A stretch of DNA of 64,000 nucleotides from Sphingobacterium endophyticum (GCF_009733535.1 NZ_SMMI01000019.1:1-64000); one strand, 5' to 3'. Counted from the first letter of the stretch, positions 47,707 to 57,577 are shown. Numbers and translations: made by a program. The notes: generated by a model not told the origin, from the sequence alone.

Positions 47707-48649
47707 TGTTGAGATGGTTTGATGGGTTCAAAATTAACGCATGTCAAAAAAAAGAAAAATACCTATATTGAGGTATTTTCATACGGGAGGTTACAGTGAA
47801 AATTCTGGTTCATCTCCCACTGATGTACATGGCTCGAAACGGTGGGGCTGACCATATTGAACTTCCAAAATCGGTCATTCGATTTTTCCTGGACTAATGC
47901 CCCTTCCAAAGAGTACAAGTTTGCTAAGTTACTTAGTAGCAGGAGGAAAAGGTATTAGAGCTTAATGCGCATTATTGACTTATTCGGACATCTATATCTG
48001 GTGCGCAGCATTCTTTCGTGGAAAAAGGTAAAGTAGTTCTTGAACGCTCAATCTGTCTAGCGGAATGAAATATTTATATAAAATCACCCAATGTATGTTT
48101 TGGTAGAAACCCGAAAAGATAAGAATGTATTGCAACCTAGAGTAGATATAGGTTTATCTGTTTTTTAGCGCCGGTCAATCAAAATTGAGTCAGTAAAGAT
48201 TGATCGTTTACTTAATATAGGTAGTTGTCTGGAATCAAAAGTATCTTAGTGTACAGCTGGAATTCTAGTAATAGTAGAAGACCCTCTTATCACAATGGCA
48301 AAGTAGATAAACTGTCAGATCCCGAGATCATTGCCTATACCTCGAGTGTCGAATACGTCAATATTCGGGACCCTTAAAATCCAGGGATATCTTATCACAG
48401 CAAAAAATTAACCTCTGAGAAGCTCTTAGGTTGCTTTTCAAAATTAAACGCACAAAACAGGAACTACCATTTCCTAAATGCGTTAGTTTTATCGAACCGG
48501 TTAATTTAGAATCCTGATTCCTGAAATACTCGACCAGGGAATGAGAAAATGCCAAAGTAAATATCCTGATGAAGGTTTTAGAAAGGACTGTATGCCCAGA
48601 CCTAGTTTTTTTTAATGGTTTCATTTTTTAAATCATTGCAATCCGCATC
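47707..48649. other. Gene-poor stretch after fibre operon
   Basis: A minus-strand frame at 48358-48624 (MKPLKKTRSGHTVLSKTF) is unconvincing. No terminator is obvious for the operon that ends at 48650. Confidence 0.4.
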
Positions 48650-49174
48650 CTAATTTGGCCCAATTGTGAAAATGACCCTCGACTGATAATTTCCTGTTGG
48701 GAGTGTAACGGATACCCCATTTAACCTTAATTGAATCGGAATATTGTTGAAAGCTGCCAGCGCCAGGACCGCCTGTATGTTAAACAGTTCGGTATCGGTG
48801 GTGGTAATCGGTTGATAGGCTGTGCCTCCGTTAATGGTGCACAATAGGCAGGTCGTTGTACCGTTTCCAGTCCTCCTTACCGAAAGGTTCAGGGCATTGT
48901 TCCAAGTGGGAAATGGCTCATACCTTACCGATACCCTTCCGCTTGTCAATAATAGGGGTACCCGGGCTGTCAAAAGTAGCTGGTCCGATGCGCTTTCATA
49001 GGTGCCGATATAATTTAAGCCTGCCTCCGTAATCGGTTCAGGGTTCACATTCCAGCTGGAACCGACAACGGTTATTGTCCTCTGACCATTTGCCCGCGTT
49101 CCAAGTAAGAGTAGAACAAGCAACAGTAGGGGTTTTAAATAAGAACTTATTCCGATAGCGCTGTAATTCATCAT
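48650..49174 (-). CDS. Candidate minor subunit of the fibre system
   Basis: A 174-residue exported protein; signal peptide with hydrophobic PLLLLVLLLLGTRA. The mature part is all-beta in pattern and contains a CLLC pair (TTTCLLCTING) and a final strand YQSRVIFTIGP. It shares the strand-ending style of the other two subunits but is not clearly homologous. The start ATGA overlaps the previous stop by 4 bp. It is the last gene of the five-gene unit and might be a tip adhesin or end cap; that is inference. Confidence 0.7.
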   Translation of the reverse strand: MMNYSAIGISSYLKPLLLLVLLLLGTRANGQRTITVVGSSWNVNPEPITEAGLNYIGTYESASDQLLLTARVPLLLTSGRVSVRYEPFPTWNNALNLSVRRTGNGTTTCLLCTINGGTAYQPITTTDTELFNIQAVLALAAFNNIPIQLRLNGVSVTLPTGNYQSRVIFTIGPN

Positions 49175-49704
49175 TCAATTATTGTGAAGCTAATTATTAT
49201 GTTCGTGTTAGAAATATTTCCCAGATCCGAATAATTGTTGGTCGAAAGGTTAAATCGGAGCCGATGCCCATTGTTCTTCCCGTTCCCTGTGTATGCTCCA
49301 CGAATTCCGCTCACTATTACCACAGGGGTCGTTCCCAGTAGAACCTGGCCCACAGGTACCCCAAGGTTGCCTCCACCGGAAGTTGCCGTTTCAGTAAGAA
49401 TCATTAAGTCTACTCCCGGAACCGCTTGGTTTATCGAAGCGGAGATACTTCTGCTGTTACCTCCTGATGCCACGGCCGAAGTATAGTTCAGCCATTTGGA
49501 CATATCTGCCTGAGGGGGTGAGATCGGATTGCCCGCATCGGTAGGGGGCAGAAAGCTCATGGTGATATTTCCCTTTGGCTCTACGTCAATCAAAGCAATT
49601 GAAGGTAGAGTAATCGTCGTATTTGAGGCTCCCGATGTCTGACATCTTGCAGCTATTGGTATGCACAGGGTCCAAACGATCAAAATTGCCCTTGTATAAC
49701 TCAT
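49171..49704 (-). CDS. Candidate fibre subunit, paralogue of 53330-53899
   Basis: A 177-residue exported protein. Mature sequence LPSIALIDVEPKGNITMSFLP matches PEVAIVDIEPLASKNITLGF of the first gene in the operon; further matches are WLNYTSAVASGG to WLNYSSIKSATD, VPGVDLMI to IPGIDIQL, and GAYTGNGKNNGHRL to SAYTGDGANNGHNL. So it is a clear paralogue, probably a second pilin-like subunit. ATGA overlaps with the upstream and downstream genes (4 bp each) show tight translational coupling. Confidence 0.75.
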   Translation of the reverse strand: MSYTRAILIVWTLCIPIAARCQTSGASNTTITLPSIALIDVEPKGNITMSFLPPTDAGNPISPPQADMSKWLNYTSAVASGGNSRSISASINQAVPGVDLMILTETATSGGGNLGVPVGQVLLGTTPVVIVSGIRGAYTGNGKNNGHRLRFNLSTNNYSDLGNISNTNIIISFTIIE

Positions 49705-52448
49705 TTTACCTCCCCCTTATAACTGATTTTTATGGTTTGCTTTTGCTGATGGATCTCAAATTGCCTCTTTGAGACAATTATCCCAAGTTCTTTCTCCTCA
49801 CCCGGTTTGAGTTCCATCTCAAAGATATCCTTCGCCAACTGATATTGCTTTTCGAGATTTCCCAGGTAGACCCTGAGCGTCCATTTTCCAGGTCTCAGAT
49901 AGGTAAAGTCGAATTCCGAACCTATATCGCATTTTTTCCTGTAAATCTGAGAACCGTTGGTGATTTCGATTATCAGACTATTTTTTTGAGGTTTCTTTCC
50001 GACTATCGGGCCTTCAGTGCTGTCCTTTTCTTCCCTTTGTTGGGTGAGGCTGACCTTTCCGGTAATTCGGGAGGCTTTGGTTATCCCAAAATTGAAGGAA
50101 TTTCCTCCATCCTTTTCTATCTTCAGCTGAATCGGGATAGGGACGTCCGTAATATCCTCCAAGGACATCGCTGACCTGTCGACCTCCAGCATGTAGTCTC
50201 CAGGAGGGATATTCTTGAACGTGTAATTGCCAAATTCGTCGGTCAAAGAGACGTTGCTGCCAAGCTTCAACCTGATGCCCTGTGTACTTTCTACCCCTAG
50301 GTTCCGGACATTTCCGCTGAGGCTGCTGTAAGAGGCAACCTTACGAACGGGGAGCCCCAACTGCATCGTATAGCGCAATGATAGAATAAAGTCTCTCTGC
50401 CCCAAACTGCCGCGCTGCAATAAGTATCTTCCCGACAGCTGAAATGAATGGACAGAGCTTACCTTTTGTCTAAAGCTAAGTTCAAATTGATTCCTATCCC
50501 TATAATATTCTTCCGGCATAAAGTTGTTCTGAAAAAATGCACTCAGTGAACTTTTGGGCGAAAGCCGACTAATGATCCTTCCTCCGTAAAAGAATTGTCC
50601 CTGGTCCATCTCCTGATATCTCGAGGTTTTGGCAAAGCTTCCGAACATGCTGAACAGCGTATTGAACCTGTCGATGCTGAAGTTTGCCGTATAGTAGTTC
50701 GATCTACCGGAAAAACCTGCGATAAGGTTGTTGGTGTTTCCAAGCTGAGCCTCCAGGTCGACCTGGAGGTCTGCGATCTTTTGATTTAGGGAAATTCTAA
50801 AGAATATCTCCTCATAATTGAACTGTTGGGGAGTGAAGCGGTCCAAATATCGCTGATATCCATTGAAAATCAAAATGTTACCCGTGGGGTGATAGCGATA
50901 GTTCAGCCCATATTGCATGCTGTTCCTATAGGGCGCAGCGAAGAGGAGCGTATCGCGTTGAAAGTTCCTTGCATCCCGATTAATATTCCCCAGCAATTCC
51001 AACCTTTTTAGAAAAGCGTAACGAAAATTTCCGTTGACCATTGTCGTATTTGTAAAGTATCCTGCAAATCGGGGACTGGAATGCATGAAGGCAAAATTAG
51101 CATGGAAATTTGAAAAGTCTCCCTTAGCCTCTATCCTGTACCCCCTCCCAATTTCGTTACCGCTCTTGCTGAGTGAGAATTCACCATGGACGTCAAGAAG
51201 CCCGAACATCCTGGTCTGGCCGATTAAATAAGGCAGATGTGAAGAATATGGAAATGGATAGTAGGGGGATCCTTGGCGATCAGATCCATTCAGGGGCTGC
51301 TTATACAGGTATCCTGCGGTGAATTTTGTGTTGGAATCCACTTTTAATGTAGTTAGTAGATTTAACTCGCTATCTATTTCCCTAAAGAATCTTGGCCTAT
51401 TGTAGAAACCTCCGATAGACAGCTTTCCCATATCAACCCTGATTTCCGCGCCTCGTCCGTATCTGGCGAATTCCGTCAGAAAGGAGGAAGAGAATACCTT
51501 GTCCCCCAAATGCACGTAAAGGTTCTTTCGGCTGTAGTTCATAAAGTATTCTTCATACTGAGAGAAAGAACTGAATTGGATAGGGTTCTTGGTAATGGCA
51601 CGGAACTCAAGTTCATCCTTTCCCATCTTACCCAAGGTTCCCCTGCCATAGATCTCTCCTTGAAAGCCGTTCTCCATCTTGCCTTGATTTTTCATCCCGA
51701 GAAACGAGATGGATGCTGTTATCGGAAACCGTAGGTAGATATCCTCCTGTTTTGCCTTGACCGGGATAACCGTCACCATTTCGCTAAATATATAGGGATG
51801 GGCATCAGGATCTGCAGTCCTCACGGAGAGATCAAGGTTGTAGGAAAGGATCCTTCCTTCTCCCGGATCCGTTTGATGGGAAATGACAACTGTCATTTCT
51901 TCACCCGCATTGAGTAGTAAACCGGTCTCTGGTGGCTGAATTTTACTTCGGCTGGATAAGAAGAGCTGCTCTTGGGAATTGCCTACGTTTTTGATCAGGA
52001 CGGTAGTGCTGACGGTTTCGCCTGCCTTTGCGAATACTTTGCAATTCAATGCGGTCATAGTGATCCCGCTCACTCTGGAGACCCGGATCTTTGAAGTATA
52101 GGTCAAGGAACGTCCAACCTGGGGGTCCAATGTTGAAATGGATACAGTCTTCTCACCGGGAGATGCTTTGGGGTGAATGAGAAGGGGTATTATCAGCATG
52201 ACACTGTCGTTTGGTGGTAAAGTTATCCTTTCTTCCTTGAGCAGGGAGACGATTAGGCTATCGGAAGTCTGGACCGAAGTTAAGAAGGTTCTGATTTGAT
52301 CGGTCGGATTGTGAACCATGAAAGAAACGGACCTTGCATCTCCGGGAGAGTGGGCACTAATGTTTTCGTCCAGACTCCTGTTCTGTGCTAGGACAGGCAC
52401 AGTAAGAGAATAGATTGCAAGAAGAAATAGTGCCCAGGTCACTTTCAT
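49701..52448 (-). CDS. Usher-like outer-membrane barrel protein
   Basis: A 915-residue exported protein; signal peptide cut after VPVLAQ. First about 230 residues: Ig-like repeats (RSVSFMVHNPTDQIRTFL, TVSTTVLIKNVGNSQEQLFL). Middle, about 240-690: aromatic-rich amphipathic strands as in an outer-membrane barrel (FANFHANFAFMHSSPRFAG-like and LRYTMQLGLP). End: carboxypeptidase-regulatory/Ig-like domains (DEFGNYTFKNIPPGDYMLEVD). Size and placement (after a chaperone-like gene, before subunits) fit an usher of a chaperone-usher-type system, but no FimD signature is visible. It might instead be a surface adhesin or transporter. Only 1 bp separates it from the upstream gene. Confidence 0.65.
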   Translation of the reverse strand: MKVTWALFLLAIYSLTVPVLAQNRSLDENISAHSPGDARSVSFMVHNPTDQIRTFLTSVQTSDSLIVSLLKEERITLPPNDSVMLIIPLLIHPKASPGEKTVSISTLDPQVGRSLTYTSKIRVSRVSGITMTALNCKVFAKAGETVSTTVLIKNVGNSQEQLFLSSRSKIQPPETGLLLNAGEEMTVVISHQTDPGEGRILSYNLDLSVRTADPDAHPYIFSEMVTVIPVKAKQEDIYLRFPITASISFLGMKNQGKMENGFQGEIYGRGTLGKMGKDELEFRAITKNPIQFSSFSQYEEYFMNYSRKNLYVHLGDKVFSSSFLTEFARYGRGAEIRVDMGKLSIGGFYNRPRFFREIDSELNLLTTLKVDSNTKFTAGYLYKQPLNGSDRQGSPYYPFPYSSHLPYLIGQTRMFGLLDVHGEFSLSKSGNEIGRGYRIEAKGDFSNFHANFAFMHSSPRFAGYFTNTTMVNGNFRYAFLKRLELLGNINRDARNFQRDTLLFAAPYRNSMQYGLNYRYHPTGNILIFNGYQRYLDRFTPQQFNYEEIFFRISLNQKIADLQVDLEAQLGNTNNLIAGFSGRSNYYTANFSIDRFNTLFSMFGSFAKTSRYQEMDQGQFFYGGRIISRLSPKSSLSAFFQNNFMPEEYYRDRNQFELSFRQKVSSVHSFQLSGRYLLQRGSLGQRDFILSLRYTMQLGLPVRKVASYSSLSGNVRNLGVESTQGIRLKLGSNVSLTDEFGNYTFKNIPPGDYMLEVDRSAMSLEDITDVPIPIQLKIEKDGGNSFNFGITKASRITGKVSLTQQREEKDSTEGPIVGKKPQKNSLIIEITNGSQIYRKKCDIGSEFDFTYLRPGKWTLRVYLGNLEKQYQLAKDIFEMELKPGEEKELGIIVSKRQFEIHQQKQTIKISYKGEVK

Positions 52449-52449
52449 C

Positions 52450-53241
52450 CTAAATTTCTAGTTCAGCTTGGACCGAAAAAACGTTATGATCCTGGTCAGC
52501 TGCATACAGTACAGCCCTGTATCTGCCTGGAGGCGCTCCTTCTACCAGGATCGGATAGGTCTTCGAAGTGTTGGGAAGTAGGCCCATTGCCTGACTGGAA
52601 ATGTGAGCGATCTTCTTCCCGCTTTTGGTATCATAAAGTTCGATCGAGACCGTGGGTCTACAATAAATGGGACCCTCATTGGCCAAAGCGACCATAAGAC
52701 GGGGGTAAGCCCCTGAACCATCCAGGTCGATCTTCTCGAAAACCAACTTTGGCTTTAGGCCGTCGGCAGAATAATTGGTTATGAGCTGTACGGCATACCT
52801 GACAATGGAGGAGATCTGAAGTCCCGAAGTATTTTTATTGGGTATTATCTCATCGACAGGTTCTACAATAATAGTGCTCCAGTAGCTGCCTTCGGTATTG
52901 ATACTGTCGGGCACGGTGATTTCATAGTGAATTTCAGCCTTTTCCCGGTCCTTTAGGTTTAGGAGATTGCTGTTGATCTTGATCCATCCTGCATTTGACT
53001 TTGGGTTTGTTGAAGGTGGTGAGTAGTATATATTGCCGTCATGCTTATATGATAGGTCCTGAAGGTATATTTTGACGGTCTGTGGTCCCGTACTGGTATT
53101 CTGTACCTCGATCATTCCTCTATATACATTTCCCTTTTCGGTTCTGTAAATGTGTGTTAGGCCATTGAGAATGACAATGCCCGCATGGAGTTGGGTCGCA
53201 AATAAAGAAACCAGCATTAAGAGAAGAACGTTTCTTTTCAT
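52450..53241 (-). CDS. Pilus-chaperone-like Ig-fold protein
   Basis: A 263-residue exported protein with signal peptide (NVLLLMLVSLFATQLHA). Two Ig-like domains in order. Domain 1: RGMIEVQNTSTGPQTVKIYL, DGNIYYSPP, AGWIKINSNLLNLKDREKAE and TEGSYWSTIIVEP, a layout close to archaic or alpha-type pilus chaperones (N-t-s, strand with W, P-x-x-x-x-x-G-x-Y). Domain 2: RLMVALANEGPIYCRPTVSI, ISSQAMGLLPNTSKTYPILV and PPGRYRAVLYA. It follows the first subunit gene by 88 bp and is next to the usher-like gene. Chaperone activity is inferred. Confidence 0.7.
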   Translation of the reverse strand: MKRNVLLLMLVSLFATQLHAGIVILNGLTHIYRTEKGNVYRGMIEVQNTSTGPQTVKIYLQDLSYKHDGNIYYSPPSTNPKSNAGWIKINSNLLNLKDREKAEIHYEITVPDSINTEGSYWSTIIVEPVDEIIPNKNTSGLQISSIVRYAVQLITNYSADGLKPKLVFEKIDLDGSGAYPRLMVALANEGPIYCRPTVSIELYDTKSGKKIAHISSQAMGLLPNTSKTYPILVEGAPPGRYRAVLYAADQDHNVFSVQAELEI

Positions 53242-53329
53242 TATTTGTTAAGTTCGATGGTATGCCAAAAGGGGCAATCTTTCCCAAATGGGAAGTTGCC
53301 CTATTGTTAATTTTAAAGGGGGTTCAGTA

Positions 53330-53899
53330 CTAGTTGTCCGAGATCGTATAGGTTACGGTAGTGACCGTGGATGCAGTGGCCTCTAGGTCCGCATACCCAC
53401 CAGTGGTGGACGTAGGTGCAAGGACATAGGTCAGGTTATGGCCGTTATTTGCCCCATCCCCAGTATACGCGCTGCCAATTCCCGAAATTACAGTCTGATC
53501 AGCTGAACTGAGGGTCAGCTGTGCTGATGGGATCCCCAGAGTTCCGCCACCGAGACCCGAAGCCTCAGCTGCTGTGAGTTGGATGTCGATTCCCGGAATG
53601 GCCGCTGAAAGTCTTACCGAGACGTTTCTGGTGGCATCTGTCGCCGATTTTATCGACGAATAGTTCAGCCAGAGTGAGTTGTTGGCTGCGTCGGCAACTA
53701 TCGGAAGTCCTGCTTCGGTAGGGGCGGTAAAACCCAGAGTGATATTCTTACTTGCCAGTGGTTCGATATCGACGATTGCTACCTCGGGAACACCTATTGT
53801 GATGGTATGGATGTCCGTATTTGTGTCCTGTGAATGTGCGTTTAAGGAGACTGTCAATGCAATAGAAGTCATCGACAGGATGGAGAGGATTTTTTTCAT
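53330..53899 (-). CDS. Candidate major fibre subunit
   Basis: A 189-residue exported protein; signal ends at LNAHSQ. Mature part is predicted all-beta and ends YADLEATASTVTTVTYTISDN, with alternating hydrophobic residues as seen in pilin-like subunits. It is rich in Thr, Ser, Ala and Gly and has almost no Cys, which fits a structural or surface polymer. It is the first gene of the operon, where the major subunit sits in chaperone-usher operons. Paralogous to 49171-49704. Confidence 0.72.
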   Translation of the reverse strand: MKKILSILSMTSIALTVSLNAHSQDTNTDIHTITIGVPEVAIVDIEPLASKNITLGFTAPTEAGLPIVADAANNSLWLNYSSIKSATDATRNVSVRLSAAIPGIDIQLTAAEASGLGGGTLGIPSAQLTLSSADQTVISGIGSAYTGDGANNGHNLTYVLAPTSTTGGYADLEATASTVTTVTYTISDN

Positions 53900-53978
53900 G
53901 GTTCACTTGGTTTAATGAATGTTATCGAATTTAAGAAAAATTTTAATAAAATTAAAATCCCAAAATTTCCAGTTCGCT

Positions 53979-53998
53979 TGGAAGGAAACGCTTCCAGC
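53979..53998 (-). promoter_or_regulatory. Inverted repeat upstream of fibre operon
   Basis: GGAAG and CTTCC around GAAACG, about 80 bp upstream of the first gene and between it and the AraC-type gene on the other strand. Its role is not certain. Confidence 0.3.
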
Positions 53999-54070
53999 AC
54001 ATAGATTATTTTGGCTAGGGTCAATCGGTAAAGTTCACCATTTTTTTACATATAGTTTTTCGATCTTTAT

Positions 54071-54478
54071 ATGCCAACAAACTGGATATCTGAAATGGGG
54101 ACTAAAGAGAATATAAAAGTAAAGCGCAGCATAGAAATAACCAATCAATATTTCGACTTTTTAGAACAGCACATTGACGATGTCGTCACTGGCCGAGTGC
54201 CTGATTTCCTCAAGCTGAATGAAATCGCTCGGGAGCTGGCCGTATCCCACAATCATCTTACCGACACAATCCAAAAACAGGAAGGCAACCATCCCTGTCA
54301 TTTTTACGATGCTAAAATAATCGACAAAGCAAAAGAACTGTTGATTACAACCGATTCATCAATCGCAATGATTTCGATTAAGCTCACTTATGATCCTTCA
54401 AATTTTTCCAAGTTTTTTAAAAAATGGACTGGGGAAACACCGGGTAGCTTCAGAAAACGAATGACTAAAAATAAATGA
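54071..54478 (+). CDS. AraC-type DNA-binding domain protein
   Basis: A 135-residue protein that is almost only the AraC paired HTH: NEIARELAVSHNHLTDTIQK and ISIKLTYDPSNFSKFFKKWTGETPGSF. The sensor domain of ordinary AraC regulators is missing. It lies 78 bp before the short-chain dehydrogenase, which suggests control of that gene; it is also divergent to the fibre operon. The start is uncertain (54071 or 54098). Confidence 0.8.
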   Translation: MPTNWISEMGTKENIKVKRSIEITNQYFDFLEQHIDDVVTGRVPDFLKLNEIARELAVSHNHLTDTIQKQEGNHPCHFYDAKIIDKAKELLITTDSSIAMISIKLTYDPSNFSKFFKKWTGETPGSFRKRMTKNK

Positions 54479-54556
54479 TAAATTAAAATTTCCGTAAAGC
54501 TCACCATAATGGAACTGTTTGTTTTACAGAACTTTGTTGAAACAAAAAAAATAATT

Positions 54557-55312
54557 ATGGCACGCAACGATGTAAACGGAAAAGTAGTATTAATCGCTGG
54601 CGGCGGTAAAAATTTAGGCGGCTTGTTGAGCCGTGATTTTGCTGCCAAAGGCGCCAGACTGGTTATTCATTATAATAGCGATAGTACAAAAGCTGAAGCT
54701 GAGAAAACTTTGGCAGATGTGCAAGCTGCAGGCGCAGAAGCTATTTTGGTACAGGGAGATCTTACTAATGTAGCTAACTTAACCAGACTGTTTGATGAAG
54801 CTGTTGCAAAATTTGGAGGCATTGATATTGCTATCAATACCGTTGGCAAAGTTTTGAAGAAGCCCTTTGTGGATACCACAGAAGGTGAATACGACAGCAT
54901 GAGCAAGGTCAATTCGAAAGTGGCTTACTTTTTTATTCAGGAAGCGGGAAAAAAACTCCGTGATAACGGAAAGATCTGCACAATAGTGACTTCATTATTG
55001 GCAGCATACACCGGTTTCTATTCTACTTACGAAGGCATGAAGGCTCCTGTGGAACATTTTACGAGGGCAGCTTCTAAAGAATTTGGTGATCGCGGAATTT
55101 CTGTGACGGCGGTTGCTCCAGGGCCAATGGATACCCCCTTTTTCTACGGACAGGAGAGTGAAGAAGCGGTTGCTTATCACAGATCGGCTTCAGCTCTGGG
55201 CGGTTTAACCGACATTCGAGACATAGCGCCATTAGTTGAGTTTTTGGTAACTGATGGATGGTGGATAACGGGTCAGACCATTTTTGCAAATGGTGGCTAC
55301 ACAACAAGATAG
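54557..55312 (+). CDS. Short-chain dehydrogenase/reductase
   Basis: A classical SDR of 251 residues starting at ATG 54557 (MARNDVNGKVVLIAGGGKN); an upstream in-frame start at 54509 adds residues outside the fold. The nucleotide motif is GGGKNLGG, with AINTVGKVL in place of NNAG. The catalytic Tyr and Lys are in YEGMK, with Ser upstream in TSLLAAYTG. The segment VAPGPMDTPFF is the usual post-catalytic motif. NADPH or NADH specificity and substrate are not evident. Confidence 0.92.
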   Translation: MARNDVNGKVVLIAGGGKNLGGLLSRDFAAKGARLVIHYNSDSTKAEAEKTLADVQAAGAEAILVQGDLTNVANLTRLFDEAVAKFGGIDIAINTVGKVLKKPFVDTTEGEYDSMSKVNSKVAYFFIQEAGKKLRDNGKICTIVTSLLAAYTGFYSTYEGMKAPVEHFTRAASKEFGDRGISVTAVAPGPMDTPFFYGQESEEAVAYHRSASALGGLTDIRDIAPLVEFLVTDGWWITGQTIFANGGYTTR

Positions 55313-56233
55313 CATGCCTAAATACAATGACAAAGGCAAATGGTTTGTACCGTTTGCTTTTGTCTTTAAAAGATGCCAAAAGATTTCGAAAATTCGCCTA
55401 TTCACAACTCCGCGATGAGAAACCACATGGGGTAAAGTCGATTTACCCAAAAACATGCGGTGCAGCGACCCCTTACCTAAGAAATGGATTGATGATATGT
55501 TCAAAGACGGGCATAATAGGGAAATATGTGGCGAGAACGAAAATTCAAACCTCTTTAAATCATCTGACTTTGAGATGATCATCAATCAGACCTGTACTTT
55601 TCGTTGGCTTTTAATTCTAAGGGTTTTAGATCAAATTGCCTTTTTTACCTCAGTATAGATTCATCGGGACCGGGGTGCAGAGGCAGAGACTATTGGAAGG
55701 CAGATTCAGGCGGATCTATTGCCGTTTGATTCTTGGGGGAGATTCTTTTTGGATCACTAGACCGACAAAATCCAGTTGTTCAGCCTCTTTTATCTAAAGG
55801 GCTAGACCAGGCTTTCCATATCGGAAGAAATAACAGTGACCGTAGCAAGAAAAAGGCTATTTATATGTGTCAAGAATAATCCGTGATCTTCCAAGACCAC
55901 CAGAATCTAGATTATCAGGACCTTTTGCTGACGGTAACGGTCCAAAAGAACTTTTCCCGTTTGAGGAAAGGAGGTTATGGAAGAAATTTGTCATGGAGTT
56001 CCATACTGCATACCGTCTAGAATAAAAATTTATTTAACTTATGTGAATGATGGTCCTTTATGCAGGATAGTGCAGGATGCCAATCTATAACTATCTAATT
56101 ATATTGTCATAACAATCTCAATTGAAAATTATTAATCAACGAATACCAATTATTAAACCTTTAAAACTAAAAAGAATAAATAGCTTACGCTAATTTATAG
56201 AATAAAAACTAACCATTTACTTAAACGAAAATT
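55313..56233. other. Gene-poor region with one decayed gene fragment
   Basis: Between about 55383 and 55590 on the plus strand, ETTWGKVDLPKNMRCSDPLP, KWIDDMFKDGHNREI and SNLFKSSDFEMIINQT are protein-like, but an in-frame TGA lies just before the first. The family is not recognised. The rest is AT-rich leader of the polysaccharide locus. Confidence 0.4.
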
Positions 56234-57559
56234 ATGTTCAGTATCAATCTCTCGATGATGCGTATTGGCCATTTTTTAGGTGCTTTTGCTTTCGCATTAT
56301 TGATTCTTTCAAGCTCTTGTAAAGATGAAAAAGCCGAAGATGGCATCAATGTCCCATACGATGCATCAAAACCAATCAAAGTTGATCTCGTTTACCCCGA
56401 TTCAGGAAAATACCTGGAAAAAGTAATGATTACCGGTGATAATTTTGGAACAGACCCCTCGCAAATTCGGGTTTGGTTCAACGGTAAAAAAGCTGCAGTA
56501 GTCGGATCAACCGGCAGTAGGATGTATGTCTTGGCTCCCCGACTTCCTGGTGATACCTGTAAGATCTCTGTTGCCATCGGCGATGACTCCATCGCCTATA
56601 ATAAAGATTTCTTTTACAAAACTTCAGTAACGGTAACAACCCTAGCGGGTAATGGAAGTCGCGATACTTATCGCGATGGCGACCTCACCCAGTCCATCGT
56701 TGCACCAAGGTATTTATGTGTTGATAAAGATGATAATATCTTTATCATTAATCGGGTGGCGGACCAATATCATGTAGCCAGAATTGATGAGGAGAAAAAT
56801 GAATTGATTACGGTGGCCAGAAATGTAATTGCCAACGTACCGGCAGCAGATCCACTTACCGGGATCATCAGTTTCCCAACGGAGACCACGGTGGGTTCTT
56901 ATTATTCATTAGACCCAAAAGAATTCTGGGGACCAAGGATTAGAGAAATGAAATGGCCGGCCTCCGGTGACCGACCCGATAATGGATGGAAGCATTCCAT
57001 GGTTGTAAATCCGTCCGACGGATTTATCTACACACGCTATTATTATGGCCATATCGTAAAGATCAATCCTCGAACTTATGAGGTCGAAACCATCTTTAAA
57101 ACCGAACAAGGAGATAGCTACGGCCTAACCTTTAGTCCTAATAACCCGAATATTCTTTATATTTCTTTTTTTGGGAACTCTGGGGTCAATGCCAATAGTA
57201 TTTGCAGCATCGACGTGACCAAACCTTCGACAACATTTAAAAAATTGTCCGGATCCACTGCAGGTGGACATCGGGACGGAAAGCTGGAAGTCGCCCAATT
57301 TAGAAACCCCGAGCAGATTTTCACCGATGCCGACGGGAATATGTATATCGCTGATAGCGGAAACCATTGTATCCGTAGAATTAATTCAGAAGGATTGGTT
57401 GAAACTGTTCTTGGAATGCCCGGAACTGCTGGCTGGAGAGACGGAGGTAAAGAAGATGCCCTGTTCAATAACCCTACTGGAATAGGAATTAGTTCCGATG
57501 GGTCAGTTTATGTAGCTGATTTTAATAATAATCGTGTTAGAAAACTATCCATTAATTAA
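56234..57559 (+). CDS. IPT/TIG and NHL-repeat lipoprotein
   Basis: A 441-residue surface lipoprotein (lipobox LILSSSC). First domain about 45-130: IPT/TIG fold, LVYPDSGKYLEKVMITGDNFG and the strand VRVWFNGKKAAVVGS-like part. Then NHL-type beta-propeller repeats: APRYLCVDKDDNIFIIN, FRNPEQIFTDADGNMYIADS, FNNPTGIGISSDGSVYVADF with NNRVRKL. Such proteins are often the first gene of SusC/D loci and may bind glycan. It is 18 bp before the SusC gene, so the operon starts here. Confidence 0.88.
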   Translation: MFSINLSMMRIGHFLGAFAFALLILSSSCKDEKAEDGINVPYDASKPIKVDLVYPDSGKYLEKVMITGDNFGTDPSQIRVWFNGKKAAVVGSTGSRMYVLAPRLPGDTCKISVAIGDDSIAYNKDFFYKTSVTVTTLAGNGSRDTYRDGDLTQSIVAPRYLCVDKDDNIFIINRVADQYHVARIDEEKNELITVARNVIANVPAADPLTGIISFPTETTVGSYYSLDPKEFWGPRIREMKWPASGDRPDNGWKHSMVVNPSDGFIYTRYYYGHIVKINPRTYEVETIFKTEQGDSYGLTFSPNNPNILYISFFGNSGVNANSICSIDVTKPSTTFKKLSGSTAGGHRDGKLEVAQFRNPEQIFTDADGNMYIADSGNHCIRRINSEGLVETVLGMPGTAGWRDGGKEDALFNNPTGIGISSDGSVYVADFNNNRVRKLSIN

Positions 57560-57577
57560 AAGCCTAAATTCTTCATT

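Noticed and set aside
48358-48624. 88-codon frame after the fibre operon
   Set aside because: Poor composition, no link to the operon and no recognisable motif.
48650-53899. Gram-positive WxL/DUF916 locus
   Set aside because: The large barrel protein and outer-membrane setting do not fit, and the subunits lack WxL motifs.
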